Assembly: GCA_017999075.1 (NCBI GenBank)
Contig: JAGOBX010000192.1
Location: 1 to 6,870, forward strand
DNA from: Candidatus Babelota bacterium
Lineage (GTDB): Bacteria; JAGOBX01
Direction: 5' to 3'
Length of the DNA: 6,870 nucleotides
This document shows, one piece after another, positions 6,785 to 6,870 of this stretch. Position 1 is the stretch's first letter, and each line of letters starts with the position of its first letter. Position numbers and translations under genes: made by a program. A model generated the notes under the pieces. It was not told the origin of the DNA. It was given only the letters and a program-made list of their open reading frames with translations, and did no database searches.

Positions 6785-6870
6785 CTAATTAATCTTATGA
6801 AACTTAAATCTTTTGAATGAATTTTAATAATATATCAAATTATTGTATTGATAATTGCAGTATCTTATAG
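6785..6870 (+). other. AT-rich 3' flank of thiG without an assigned gene
   Basis: These 86 bases show no terminator hairpin or long open frame. An ATG at 6797 gives MKLKSFE and then TGA (6818-6820); the same frame continues open to the edge with a very hydrophobic 16-residue stretch. A second ATG at 6817 overlaps that TGA and runs 17 codons to a TAG that ends exactly at the window edge. Neither can be confirmed as a gene from what is visible. Confidence 0.3.

Noticed and set aside
6817-6870. 17-codon frame ending at the last base of the window
   Set aside because: Very short, no ribosome binding site, no recognisable sequence; likely chance in AT-rich DNA.
1-6870. CRISPR array, tRNA or rRNA genes, insertion sequences
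   Set aside because: Reading both strands showed no regularly spaced repeats, no tRNA-like cloverleaf, and no transposase frame or terminal repeats.

Overview
The window is a very AT-rich stretch of a bacterial chromosome. Hand counts of single lines give roughly 10% to 35% GC. Five genes run leftward on the minus strand and one runs rightward on the plus strand from a shared divergent promoter region. Genes are intact, tightly packed and read with the standard bacterial code; Trp is TGG in the places I checked. Some starts have Shine-Dalgarno sequences (GGAG before glnS, AAGGAG at the left edge), while thiG and the glycosyltransferase gene have none. Nothing here fixes the taxon. A glnS-bearing, AT-rich, probably Gram-negative-type bacterium is my best reading, held with low confidence.

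Layout from right to left on the minus strand: glnS (glutaminyl-tRNA synthetase, 5833 to 4082); a DUF2157 polytopic membrane protein (4043 to 2655); a GDYXXLXY-type membrane-anchored protein (2653 to 2126); a family 2 glycosyltransferase with a C-terminal membrane part (2092 to 1061); and a radical SAM protein with a C-terminal SPASM/twitch-like cysteine region (1061 to the left edge). The radical SAM gene is missed if a stop codon is required inside the window, but its 353 codons are open throughout. Gaps are 38, 1, 33 and -1 bases, and I see no convincing terminator between genes, so one long transcript from the glnS promoter is plausible. The left edge carries AAGGAG with the right spacing for a further gene just outside.

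On the plus strand thiG (thiazole synthase, 6017 to 6784) makes the thiazole phosphate half of thiamine. The 183-base region between glnS and thiG holds a near-consensus promoter for glnS and a consensus -10 box only 11 bases before the thiG ATG. No TPP riboswitch or T-box is visible.

Functionally there are three blocks: housekeeping (glnS, thiG), a membrane pair of unknown role (DUF2157 plus GDYXXLXY, a recurrent partnership), and a translationally coupled glycosyltransferase/radical SAM pair. The last is the least explained part and may be the start of a modification or envelope-glycan cluster continuing to the left.
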